From: Dryocosmus kuriphilus
Taxonomy: Eukaryota > Arthropoda > Insecta > Hymenoptera > Cynipidae
DNA: 64,000 nt
Direction: 5' to 3'
Assembly (NCBI GenBank): GCA_038277395.1
Contig: CM076192.1
Coordinates: 14,803,494 to 14,867,493 of the forward strand
Shown: one piece after another, positions 43,001 to 53,634 of the stretch
How the letters are laid out: every line of letters begins with the position of its first letter
How positions within the stretch are numbered: the first letter of the stretch is position 1
Program-made: the position numbers and the translations under genes
The notes under the pieces: generated by a model
Told to the model about the DNA's origin: nothing
Database searches by the model: none
Seen by the model: the letters and a program-made list of their open reading frames with translations, nothing else

Positions 43001-43473
43001 TGTATAAATAGTATCGACAGTTATGATAACGAAGAATATAAAGTAGAATATATGCATCGTATAATATGAAATAATTACATTTAAATTTAAAAAAAACAGA
43101 TAGTGAGTTATTTTCCTTCATGTGTAGATGTTTCATGTTGATAATGGTTTAAAACCTTTTATAGTTAGATTTAGATTAGGTTCGAAATACGTATAGCTGA
43201 ATTGTGAAACGAAAATTTTGCCTAAAGTAAGAAGAGAAAAGTTTTTTCTCCATACCTGTACTGTTGTTACTGTTAAAAACTGTTATTAATGTTAAAAAAT
43301 CTATTGTAGATATGTAAAAAAGATCGTTAAACGTTTTGCGAAAACAAAAAAGATGTATTCTGTTCTCATCTCGGAAAATAACTGAACCCATATACATTAA
43401 GGATTACAATGCAATACGTCGATACATGACAAGTGTGTATGGAGGGTCAACATCTGTAAGGATTGAAATGAAT

Positions 43474-45076
43474 TTAGAGAAAATTGTATTTAGTCATGAA
43501 TTCAATAATGTTATTATAAGAGTTATTAAAATAATTTAGGTCGGTAACTAAATTTATGCAAGATTCACCTTCTTCTTTGATAAAGACCATTTCAGCAAAA
43601 GTGCGTTTATAACCAATAGGTTCAATGTGCAAAATTTCTACTTCGTTCCATTTTATGAAATTAGAATCGCCTTGGCGTTTTTGCGAAAGATGTTGACTTA
43701 TGGCATTGTGATATTTTTCCTCTAATCTGATGTTATCCTTATGCTCTTTTATTCTTATTCTTAGCGGACGTTTCGACTGGCCAATGTAAACATTTCCGCA
43801 ATGACAAGTAATTTTGTAAATAGTATTACATTGATCTAAAGTATCAAGTTTGTCTTTTCCTAATTTAACAAATTTGTCCAATTTATTATCAACTCTGAAA
43901 ACAGTTCTTACGTTATCAGTTCTATTTATAAGTCTTTTTATGTTTTGAGATATTTGTCCAAGAAAAGAAATAGAACAAATTTGTTTTGTGTTCTGAGTAT
44001 TATTGTCAATATGATATAGTTATTATTTTTTGTTTGTAGTTCAATAAGTCTTTTGTTTATTTGCTTGTCGATAAAATTTGTTGGATAGTTATTAAAAAAT
44101 AAATTTTTTTAACAAGTTCTAAGTTTTCAAAATGAAAGGAAACGTCTGCTGAAAGAACAGCAGAATCAACCAAATTTTTAATAATTCCAATTTTGTGCTC
44201 TATGGGATGATTAGAAAAAAAGTTCAAATATTTTTCTGAATAAGTTTTTTTACGGAACCAATTCGTTTTTACAATATTATTTTGCGATCTTATTATTTCT
44301 AAATTTTAAAATTCAATTGAATTGTTTTCTTCTTTTTCTATTGTAAACTGAAGCCTGTGATGATAAGAATTAAAAAGTGAAACTAGATATTCTATTCTCT
44401 TATCAGGAATAATTAAAAATGAGTCATCAACATATCGCACATACACTAGAACTTCAAAATCAGTATGTTCAAAAACTGCTGAATCTAAATCTTGCATGAC
44501 TATTTCAGATAAAATAGCCGAAATCGGTGAGCCCATAGGTGTACCATGCGTCTGCTAGTAGAAGTTATTATCAAATTTAAAAAAAGTGTTCTTCATCAGA
44601 AGAGAAATGCCCCCTTTGAATTTATCGGAAGGAATTTTTGTATTTTTCTTAATGTAATTTCATCTAGAATCTATAACTTTTAAAACAAGTTCTAAAGGAG
44701 CATTCTGAAGTAGTGATGTAACGTCAAGTGATACCATACTGTGATTCTCAGGTATTTTAAAATTGAAAATTTTTTCTTAAAATTCGAATGAGTTTTTTAT
44801 GTTATACGGATAAGTTGGCAAGGAATCAGATATAATTTTACTGAATATTTTAGCTAAGTGGTAAGTAGGTGTACCAATGGAAGATATAACTGATCTGAGA
44901 GGATAATTTTGTTTATGAATTTTCGGTAATCCTTATAACATAGCAATGCTGGTATTTACCGTGAGTAGATTAGCTCTTTTTGTGTTAGGATTTAGAAAAC
45001 CACTAGTCCTCCAACCATCTAGCATTTTAAATGTATCAATTTGCAAAAACCTTAAAGGGTTCTTGCTTTACGGGAT
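43474..45076 (-). pseudogene. Penelope-like RT (palm, thumb) and GIY-YIG endonuclease
   Basis: From 45070 the sequence reads NPLRFLQIDTFKMLDGW, then GLPKIHKQNYPLR (preceded by a stop in place of Tyr), TPTYHLAKIFSKII, SMVSLDVTSL with the first catalytic Asp, GTPMGSPISAILSE, and the catalytic YVRYVDDSF (44306-44536). The thumb (43890-44300) is in shifted frames. Frame 43881-43474 is the nuclease: YKITCHCGNVYIGQSKR (GIY-YIG type), RPLRIRIKEHK, and a Glu-containing C-terminal half. Several stops and frameshifts are present, so the copy is inactive. Its 5' portion lies at 51913-52859. Confidence 0.85.
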
Positions 45077-45676
45077 TGTTTTACCGGAAAAGGTTCGACA
45101 ACCTAGTTTAAATAAGGATTTTATGATTTTAAGCCTACTCAGAAATCCTTGGAAATCTTATAGACTGTTTTGAACAACTTCACTAAAATCAAGGAAAGGG
45201 TTAAAATCAATGAAACGCGAAGATGTGGGAGAAAAAAGCCTATTACGGCATAAAAAAAACCCAACACTATTGCGAAGCACGAGAATCGACGTTGGCGTCA
45301 CACACGAATCGCGAATATTGATACGCCGGCGGTACGCCGGCGACGTGGTGAATTGTTCCTCAGTTCTGGCGGAACTTGGACGTTTTATTCCCTAAGGAAT
45401 ATTAGGCAACACTGGGGTCACTTTGATTCCATCCTTCCGGCGGAAAGCTGGACCTTACGCCGGCGGCGTGGAAGATACGGACTAACGGAAACGCGAGAGA
45501 TCTCTCCGGCCCGATCGATCATGGACGACTGAATACTAGCCAACGCTGCTCCCACGCACGCACACTCCTTCTCTCCTCTCACTCTTTCATAGCAGATTTT
45601 GAATCTCGAGATTCGCGCGCAAAAATTTACTCGCAAAGCCTAAATCAGAACCAGAGAGTATTGTGACGACGGAACA
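45077..45676 (-). repeat. 3' LTR of the BEL/Pao element, 600 bp
   Basis: In minus-strand sense it starts TGTTCCGTCGTCACAATA and ends TAAAACA. The purine-rich CGGCCGGGAG just upstream (45677-45690) is a suitable polypurine tract. It aligns with 51254-51912 except for about 50 bases present only there. Confidence 0.9.
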
Positions 45677-46170
45677 TACTCCCGGCCGAAGCTTCGAGAT
45701 CAGTTAAATTACATTTAAGCAACGAAGCAGAGTTGGATACAATGAAAGGAGACGAATTAAATGTATGTTTTGTTCTTAAACTTACGTTAACAAGGAATCA
45801 TAAATTGTTGGAGAATAATCAAAACTAAAAGTAATGGAAGTCAGTTTCCCTCAGAGAGACTGTTCCGATAATCTTTGGCGATCTAATCACAATCAACTGA
45901 GTTTTTTTTTGCTTGACAGCGTATCGATATTGCCCTTTTTAAAAACAAACTTGAAAAAGTTTAATCATAATTAACTTAAAAAATTTAATTTAAGAGACTA
46001 GAAAATGATAAGGTATTTACAAAAAAAAAAAAATATATAAAGAGTTTGAATCTAATTGGATTAGTTCAGTCAGTTTGACTTAAGAGACTAGAAAATGATA
46101 ACATATTTACAAACCTTTTTTATAAAGTTGATTCTAGTCCAATAAACTCAATTTTTTTCTAACGAGATTG
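45677..46170 (-). other. 3' untranslated part of the Pao element
   Basis: AT-rich. AAGAGACTAGAAAATGATAA occurs twice (45991 and 46082), marking a short local duplication of about 90 bases. No gene seen. Confidence 0.5.
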
Positions 46171-46392
46171 TTACGCACTAGGTAACAGACAAAGTCGGGT
46201 AAGGTTACGCTTGTATGTGCCGTTCGCAATCTTTACGTCGGCTACTCTTGCTATGTTGTCGCTCCCAGGATAAATCTCGACGATCACACCCAGTGGCCAG
46301 CGTGCACATCCAAGATTTTCCTCCATGAGGATGACGATTGAACCGACTTTGAGTTCCTCGGTTGATTTGTGCCATTTTTGGTGAGTTTGCAA
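46171..46392 (-). pseudogene. Pao integrase C-terminal domain
   Basis: 73 codons with KVGSIVILMEENLGCARWPL, GVIVEIYPGSDNIARVADV and YKRNLTRLCLLP, the small conserved domain that follows the integrase core in BEL/Pao elements. It is separated from the core by a frameshift and stop near 46400-46467. Confidence 0.8.
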
Positions 46393-46467
46393 TTCGTTTA
46401 GGTAGTTTTTGTACTATTTGCTCCAGAAGTCCTGACTAGCCTTCGTGATGAAGTTGTAGGTTGACAA

Positions 46468-47418
46468 TCAATTGTCAGGAACTGAAACAAGATTTTTCTC
46501 AGGTAAAAAATTGAAAGGTCGACCTATTAATAGGTGAGCAGGAGTTATAGCTAAAGGGTCATTGGGATCAGCCGAAAGAGCGTATAAAGGTCTAGAATTC
46601 AGAATCGCTTCACTTTCAATTAACAAAGTGTTAATTTGTTCATAAGTAAATTTTTGACCTTTTAATGCACGTTTCAAGTGATGCCTGAAACTCTTTATAG
46701 TTGCTTCCCAAAGGCTTCCGAAATGAGGGGATAGAGGTGGATTAAGGTGACACTCGATTCGGTTGGACAATGCAAAACATCCTATAGCCTGATTGAATTC
46801 TGCCGTATCTAGCAAATCATAAATTTCGCGGAGTTCCTTGTTGGCCCCAACGAAGTTTGTACCATTTTTGGTATATACGTATTCTGAACCACCTCTCCGG
46901 CTGATAAATCTCCGAAAAGCTGCGAAAAAGCCTTCTATCGAAAGATCGGTTGCAAGTTCGATGTACACCGTCTTTGACACCATGCAGATAAAAACGCAAC
47001 TATAAGTTTTGATAAAACTCCTGTTGCGATCTTTCTTTTCTTTAATGAGAATTAGTCCGAAGAAATCTACTCCTGTACGACTGAATGATAGAGCTTCAGT
47101 TACCCTAACTTCGGGCAAGACTGCCATTTGAGCCTGCATTGTCTTGGGTGGCTGTCGGATACATTCGGCACAATCACGAACTATTTTCCTTATTTGATTT
47201 TTACCGTTCAAAATCTAGAATTTTTCTCGAAGAGTATACAAAGTCGACTGAATAACTGAGTGTTTATTGTCTTCATGGCATTCACAGATGATGAGATCGG
47301 TAATCGGATGTTTTTTGGGTAGTAAGAGAGGGTGTTTTTGATTATAGATTAATTGCGATTTTTTCAAACGACTACCCACACGAATGAGATCGTACTCCTC
47401 GAGAAAAGGATTTGACAT
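46468..47418 (-). pseudogene. Pao integrase, second catalytic Asp replaced
   Basis: Frame 47418-47215 has the zinc region start (HPITDLIICECHEDNKHSVI, TLYTLREKF). After a stop at 47212-47214, frame 47211-46468 has CAECIRQ, first Asp in TGVDFFGL, and FRRFISRRGGSEYVYTKNG, then NPPLSPHFGSLWEATIKSFR with the Glu. At the second catalytic position the usual SDNGTNF reads TKNGTNF, so Asp is replaced by Lys. Integration activity should be lost. Confidence 0.88.
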
Positions 47419-47559
47419 ATTGACATTAGTAGGCTTTCGATATACAACTGTGATCCCATCTGGAGCCCCGCCTCTCGTGCGAGAAGTTTGATCTCCTCCG
47501 GTTATCTTTCACGTTGCATCACTGCTACTAATCGACGTTCGGCGTTGATCAATTCCTGA

Positions 47560-48544
47560 CATGAGGATGGACGATTCCTTGAGATTTGAAGTTTTTCCTA
47601 CGTAAAAAATAAGTTGTTAGTCTTGTGAGACGTTTGAATGATGAAACTCTAGAATAAATGTAATTGCAAGTGACTGTGTTTAGTAAGCAAACACCCTCCT
47701 TCAACCCTGGCAACCACTCCGATGATGTTTCGACGACCCTAGGCCATTACCTTTCGGGCTAAGCTAACCAACTAGGACCAGTGGTCTAAAGCTTGTTTTT
47801 GATGAAATTGTAGGGAAGCTGTCCTCTAGAAAGAGAATCAGCAGGATTGTCCTCTGATCTAACATGTCTCCATTGGACTTGATCTCCTAGAGATTGGATA
47901 TCAGCGACCGTATTCGATTCGAAGTTTCTCAGTAAATGAGGAGCCTTCTTTAACCAAACATAAGTCGATTGTGGAGTCTGACCAGAATGTCACTCTCTTG
48001 ATTGGAACTTCAAATTGAGCTATTGATTCTACGTAAAGTTTCTTAAGGATTGATGCCGCGCAAAGTTCTAAACGTGGAATTGTGACATCACTTAGTGGAG
48101 CCACTCTGGATTTGCTGCAAATCAAGTTGACTGTGATCATGCCTTTCGCGCTGATAGATCTAACATAGAGACATGATCCATAGCCATGGAGGCATGCCTC
48201 GCAAAACCCGTGAATTTCGACTTTAACTGGATTTTCGCATAAGAATTTTCGCGGCATTGAAAAGTTCTGTACACACGGGAGTTGATCAGTAAATGATTTC
48301 CATTTGATATGGATGTCTTGAGGAAGTGACTGGTCCCACTTGATTTGAGCCTTTCAGCAGTCCTATATAAAGACTTTGGCGTAGATACCCACCGGCCCAA
48401 AAGTCCGAGAGGATCAAAGATTCTTGCAACCTCCGAGAAAAGCTTTCTCTTGGTAGACGTGGTCTGAGCATCAATTGTAATTTGATTTGAAAGTGGCTTT
48501 AATATAATCATTAGAGACAGTACAGAGATCGATAACTGCTCCAA
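47560..48544 (-). pseudogene. Pao pol: RT-RNase H connection and RNase H, RT palm deleted
   Basis: Frame 48544-48137 has TKRKLFSEVARIFDPLGLLG, the segment just after the RT thumb in Pao elements. Frame 48257-47901 has the RNase H-like VEIHGFCEACLHGYGSCLY, SKSRVAPLSDVTIPRLELC and RVTFWSDSTIDL. Directly upstream of 48544 the sequence is already the protease region. All RT fingers and palm motifs, about 300 residues, are absent. The part 47420-47900 is decayed linker. Confidence 0.85.
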
Positions 48545-48692
48545 TATTAATAGAACAAGTTTGTTTAGCTTGACTTATTGATTTTGCAATTTTCTCTGTG
48601 ACTAAATTAACTGTTGAACAAGAGTCTAATAATGTCCTGGCCGTTAGATCATTTCCTCGATTATTTTGAACCTTTAAAATAGCGGTAGTCAT
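48471..48692 (-). pseudogene. Pao aspartic protease-like region (DUF1758 type)
   Basis: It reads NDLTARTLLDSCSTVNLVTEK: the DSGS active-site loop of Pao proteases appears as DSCS, with Cys in place of the invariant Gly. KIAKSISQAKQTCSINIGAV follows. It stops at 48471, where the RT should begin. Confidence 0.75.
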
Positions 48693-49130
48693 AAGCTGAG
48701 AATCTGATGGAGAAGCCGCAGAAACATAAATGTGACCATGTAGTCATGCTTGAGGAACAGAGGGATCTAAATTTTTTGTATCTCCACCCCTTTGAGAAAC
48801 TTCTGGCTTGAATATTTTGTCGAAATGAAGCGAAGTATGATGTCTCTTGTTGTATTTTTTGCAATGGTATTTGCTTGAACAAGGGTACGCGTGTTTGCCA
48901 AAGCAGTTTCGACAAATTCTGTGAGTTTTAATGAAACTTCAACGATATTATACCTTCAGTGTGTTAAAACCTGGACATTGGTGTAAGCGATGTTGCTCCT
49001 TGCATTTGACGCAAGCAGGATTTGTAGATTGAGAAGCGGAAGTCGCTAGGGATCGTGCTTCAACCTTTCTGATTTTTGCAAACGGTTGGTTTGGTTTATA
49101 CCCCCCCCCCCCCTTTCCCGTCACACCGCG
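48693..49130 (-). pseudogene. Pao Gag zinc-binding region
   Basis: In broken frames: ACVKCKEQHRLHQC (CxxC..H..C, about 48975-49020), then HRICRNCFGKHAYPC and CKKYNKRHHTSLH (about 48845-48935), the Cys/His array typical of Pao Gag ends. A C13 run (49101-49113) lies beside it, a likely frameshift or sequencing problem point. Confidence 0.65.
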
Positions 49131-49169
49131 ACCACTCGCGTCAACTTTTTCTAATGACCGGAGTTTAAA

Positions 49170-50045
49170 AGTTGTTCACTGGATGAACTTATACAGTTCA
49201 TCCAGCTTTGGCAGCTCATTACCGTCCAGCTTATCTTGCCATCTGGCTAAAATTCCTGGAGGAAGACGCATGTCCAAGATTCGAATAATCATCTGTTCGC
49301 TAAAATCATTAAGCTCAATTTTAATTCCTTTAAGCATGCTAATATGCTGTTTTGTTTTGCCGATTAATAAAGAAAGTTCCTCAGGATTAGCCCTGGAGAG
49401 AAACGGAAAGTCTTGAATCGCATCAATATGTTCTGCAACTATAACGTGTTTTTAATCAAAAGCCTCGCACAGCGCGTCCCAAGCTTTTACGTAATTTTCC
49501 TCGCTAGGAGGGAATGCGATGATTTTATTTTCAGCGGACCCGGAAAGCGAATTTGCTAGTTGATTGTGTTTTAAGTAATTGCTCAAATTTGTACGCGTGT
49601 GAACGACAGCCTCGAAGCTATGTTTCCATGCTACCCATTTATCGTGTTTCCCGTTAAATTTAGGAACTTGTATCACTGGTAGTTTAGGCCGGTCCTGTCT
49701 TTCAGAAAACGTAACGTTACTGACGTTCAGAGTCGAGTTAGCAATGGGTGTCACGGTTTGTTTTTCGGTTACTAGAGTCGCGACGTCATAGTAATTTGTT
49801 CGAATTTCCGAAAATGCATTGATACTCGGATGCTCAGGTTTTATGGCGGCAAAATCGTCGATGCATTTCGAATAATCTTTGAATAGACTTGTAATGTCTG
49901 TCAAACGTAGATGAGCGTTGGTAGAATTGCACGCGGTATTGTCGAGATATACCTGTAAATCCGCGATCGCCCTTTCCAACGAAACCCCCTTTCGCACGAT
50001 ATGCGCGATGCGCCCTGCTTTGTTCATTGTCCCTTCCATTTTCAT
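49170..50045 (-). pseudogene. Pao Gag (DUF1759-type)
   Basis: Frame 50045-49452 starts MKMEGTMNKAGRIAHIVRKG (an upstream ATG adjoins) and has LPVIQVPKFNGKHDKWVAWK, HSFEAVVHTRTNLSNYLKHN and KAWDALCEAFD. The frame continues after a stop at 49455 with AEHIDAIQDFPFLSRANPEE, LSLLIGKTKQHISMLKG, IIRILDMRLPPGILARWQDK down to about 49180. This is the Gag of BEL/Pao elements, well conserved in layout. Confidence 0.85.
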
Positions 50046-51253
50046 AATTCAATTTCGAAGTTAATTACCTATGGTGGTTGCCACGGTTGTTCGCGACGCT
50101 AACGAGAAAACTATATGTTACAAAATGTATGATGAAACTCGTGGCTTAGGATGGAAATTGTTTTAAAAAATTGCCTACGAATTTTCTTCTTCGAAAAAAA
50201 TTTAAAACGAGGGATTTGAATTTAATTTTGAAAATTAAATTTTTTAGCTTTAATTATGAAGGAATTAATTTGAAAAATTAATTGAGTGAATCAAGAAACC
50301 TTGGAGTGACACTTAAATTGTTTCAGTTCAATGGAACGCAATTTTTCGTGCGGAACACTAATGCTTTTCTAGGTTAGCCTGACTGATTCTTAAATTTTTT
50401 ACACAAAAATAAATTAGAACCATTAAAGTTTTCACTTTAATTAAACTAAATAAAATCAAAAAGTCCCAGTCGCAATGCTGGAGTTGGAATTTTAATCGCA
50501 TCTGAATGGAAATGTTTTCAAACACGTGGAAAAAAAACCTAAATAATTCGTTTTAATAAACTGCACAAGCGTAAAAATCACCAAAATGTGGATGACTTCT
50601 TGAACTTTCTTTATTTTTAAATTCACTCGCGAAATTTAACCTTAAAGTTTTGCCACGTCGGCGATAAAGGAAATCGAGAATTTACTAACAAAGATCGCAA
50701 AAAATGCAAGTTAAAAATCCCGAAAAGAATTTAAAGAATGAGATTAAATTTTTCGTCTTATTTTGTTAGTGAGGTAATCTAAAACTAACCACATCCGACA
50801 ACACAGAAAATTCACACACGGACCAGTCGCGAAAATGAACTATTGAAAAAACTCTGAAAACGCCTTTAAAATACGAGATTTGGATTTATCTTTTCGTTTC
50901 CTGGTTCCTTAGTGCAGCGGTCTCCTGGGTGCTGAGATACGTATCCTGGCTTGGCAGCGACAACTGGCGATGAAAAATGACTCGAGATACCAGGTTTCCA
51001 CAATTTGACTGGCAGCTACGCTTGTAGAAAAATTTCGTGGCGTGATGTCTTGAGCGGAGGAGTTTTAAGCCAACTGCGCATGCAGCCGTACAGTGGCCGG
51101 TGACCGGATCGGAGTATGACTACGTGGTTCGACAAGTCACGTAGACCGACGCCACGCGTGAGACGCCAACGGATTTCCCGCACTTTTCACTTGATTCTTT
51201 AGAGGTGTAGGATTTTCAAGACCTCACAGGAGGCATCATGTTTAGTTTCGAGA
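50046..51253 (-). other. 5' untranslated region of the Pao element
   Basis: About 1.2 kb without a credible frame. AT-rich, with TTTAATTTTGAAAATTAAATT-type palindromic words near 50220. The primer binding site next to the 5' LTR (50 bases left of 51254) could not be assigned to a tRNA. Confidence 0.4.
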
Positions 51254-51912
51254 TTGTCTTACCAGAAAAGGTTCGAAAACCTAGTTCAAATAAGGATTTT
51301 ATGATTTTAAGCCTACTCAGAAATCCTTGGAAATTTTATAGACAGTTTTGAACTACTTCACTAAAATCAAGGAAAGGGTTAAAATCAATGAAACGCGAAG
51401 ACGTAGGAGAAAAAGCCCTATTACGGCATAAAAAAACCCATGTATTAAAACTGTCTAAGAACACAAATTTGAGAGACAATTAGAACACTTAAGAACACTA
51501 TTTCGAAGCACGATACCCGACGTTGGCGTCACACACGAGTCGCGAATATAGATACGCCGGCGAAGTGGTGAATTGTTCCAAAGTTCCGGCGGAACTTGGA
51601 CGACTTATTCCCTAAGGAATATTAGGCAACACTGGGGTCACTTTGATTCCAACCTTCTGGCGGAAAGCTGGACCTTACGTCAGCAGCGTGGGAGATACGA
51701 ACCAAAGGACACGCGAGAGATCTCTCCGGCCCAATCGATTATGGACGACTGTATGCTAGCCAACGCCGCTCCCGCGCACGCACTCTCCTTCTCTCCTCTG
51801 ACTCTTTCTTTCCTCTCACTCTTTTGTAGCAGATTTTGAATCTCGAGATTCGCGCGCAAACACTTACTCGCAAAGCCTGGTCCAGAACCAGAGACTATTG
51901 TGAACAGGAACA
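51254..51912 (-). repeat. 5' LTR of the BEL/Pao element, 659 bp
   Basis: In minus-strand sense it starts TGTTCCTGTTCACAATAG and ends GGTAAGACA. It carries an extra segment at about 51441-51492 (TGTATTAAAACTGTCTAAG..) relative to the 3' LTR. The identity of the LTRs, about 90 percent by eye, indicates that the insertion is not recent. Confidence 0.9.
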
Positions 51913-52859
51913 GTTATGGTTAATTTTTTTGTATGTTTCAGAATCATTTAATGATATATTCATTTAATGGTGTAATCTTGGCGGCACGTCACTACAGTTA
52001 CGTTCCGCTTGTCGGCTTTGGTTACTAAAATTTTTTCTTTATTTTTCTTCATGAAACTATTTGTACTATTAATCTTGTTCGCGATGATCCTATCTAAACT
52101 TGAAATTCGTTGTGGCTTTTTTAAATAATTGGAAGCTAACGATATAACTTTTTCTCTAAGTTCATCTCTACACTTCTCTGGAATTTTATCTATGTTAGAT
52201 TCTATATCTATCACAATTTCGAAAACATGATTTGGTCTGTTCGAAATTAATTTTCTGCAAAATTTTTCACTTAACCTTAAAATGTCAGTGACATCTTCTG
52301 GAATATTAACATTGGAAATATTCACTAACCATGGATCGTTGTTGTCACTATCTACCTCAGGGTCACCTCTATGTTTATTAAGGATGCTATCTGATGGTTG
52401 TTCATATCTTAATCTTTCAATTTTTTTACTTGATCTATTGTTAATACTATTATTTCTATTTTTTAAAGTTACATCCAAATTTTTATCGTGGTCGACTATT
52501 TCTTTAAGTAGGAAAGCAGGAATTAACATTGTTAATTTTGTTCTTATTTTTTCCACATTGTTTTTAATATAACATAAATGATAGTGAATATCTTTGAATT
52601 CTATTTTTCGAATTTGATGCTGAAAATCTAATACAATTGAATCTAATTTTTTCCTACAAGAAGTGCTCTGAAGATGTAGCTTACCCATACATACAGTAGT
52701 GCTTAAAATGTGGTGAGGAACAAGATCTTGTCTTCTGCATTTTAAGACAAATTCCTTCCTTGCCGATGTCTCTCTAACTTCGTTGTTATAATTAATCCAT
52801 TCCTTTATAGTATATACCGCCTCAGGTCCAAAATTATACTGAATGTTGCGCCAAAACAT
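51913..52859 (-). pseudogene. Penelope-like RT, N-terminal part
   Basis: 299 codons from 52859 to 51960: MFWRNIQYNFGPEAVY, EFVLKCRRQDLVPHHI, a coiled-coil-like middle, then DDPWL-like NDPWLVNISNVNIPED and LRLSEKFCRKLI, and VTKADKRNVTVVTCRQDYT, the first RT motif of Penelope-like elements (K-A-D-K-G-N-V, with Arg for Gly). A one-base shift continues to ISLNDSETYKKI, where the Pao 5' LTR begins. Confidence 0.85.
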
Positions 52860-52918
52860 ATTTGAAACGACCAGTGAAAATTCAATGACAGGATCTTGTA
52901 TCTTGTAATTTCTTGTTG

Positions 52919-52919
52919 C

Positions 52920-52962
<43 letters not shown>
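52919..52962. repeat. (ATT)n microsatellite at the junction of Penelope and LINE
   Basis: About 14 ATT units. A shorter ATT tract precedes the homologous sequence in the second LINE copy (56805-56820), so it belongs to the LINE 3' UTR or its target. Confidence 0.9.
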
Positions 52963-53327
52963 GTTATTGTTTTCGCTATCGCGTCGTTTATGTCCGTGTA
53001 CGTTTGTGAAGTTGCGTGTCGTGCACCACTCGAAATATTATATATACATATATATATATATACATATGCAAGTCCTCAATTCAAAATAACACCTCTTACT
53101 TCAGGCATCCCTTTACGCCTGAGAAAAAGCTGCGTTGCTTCATGGTCTAGAGCAAGATTATTTTATATATTTGAAGAATGCGCAAGCAAAAAGATTTTTT
53201 TAACGGCATCTGCATCAACGAATCTACTGAGCACTTGTCGCGTTCGCGACCGTGTTTAGTAGCGAAGTACCGGGTCATGAGTACCTGTCAGAGAAGGTGG
53301 GTTAAATAACAATAATAATAAGAATAA
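52963..53327 (+). mobile_element. 5'-truncated copy of the R4/Dong-like LINE (3' UTR only)
   Basis: It aligns with 56815-57505: GTTTTCGCTATCGCGTCGTT, CTCAATTCAAAATAACACCT and GACCGTGTTTAGTAGCGAAG. About 310 bases of the middle of the UTR are missing. It ends in AATAACAATAATAATAAG (53305-53325), the simple-repeat tail, and the next LINE copy starts right behind it. Confidence 0.8.
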
Positions 53328-53634
53328 CCCGGTGTCCGGGTTGCCAGGCGACCGGGTTTATTCGGATGGGGCCTTTGGCCGGGCCACCGGGCGCGTCCTC
53401 AGGTTGCGAATAGAGGAGTCACAGGATGGGATGGCCTTTCGCCGAAAATTTGTATTGAAATTCCCGGAATTATAGACAGTAACAGAAGATGACCTTAGTC
53501 GGAGAATACACTTGATAACTCGGAAGAATCTCCTCCATAGAAGAACCATCAGCCAAATTAGATCCGAGGTTGAGACCGTTCTCCCGCAACAACAGGTGGG
53601 TACACAGACCAGAAAGCGGATATAATGGAAATTT

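Larger units (their letters stand above)
45077..51912 (-). mobile_element. BEL/Pao LTR retrotransposon inserted in the Penelope RT, 6.8 kb
   Basis: LTRs at 45077-45676 (3') and 51254-51912 (5') bound a minus-strand gag-pol of Pao type. On either side the interrupted Penelope RT resumes. The flanks GGGAT (45072-45076) and GTTAT (51913-51917) match at three of five positions and may be a worn 5-bp target duplication. The pol region lacks the RT palm, so the copy is defective. Confidence 0.9.
42960..52918 (-). mobile_element. Penelope-like element, split by a BEL/Pao insertion
   Basis: The coding parts read on the minus strand: N-terminal part and first RT motifs at 52859-51913, then after a 6.8-kb interruption the rest of the RT and a GIY-YIG endonuclease at 45076-43474. 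This RT/GIY-YIG pair defines Penelope-like elements. A hammerhead-ribozyme-like core lies in the 3' region (about 42966-43000). The left end meets an (AAT)n tract, the right end an (ATT)n tract. Confidence 0.85.
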
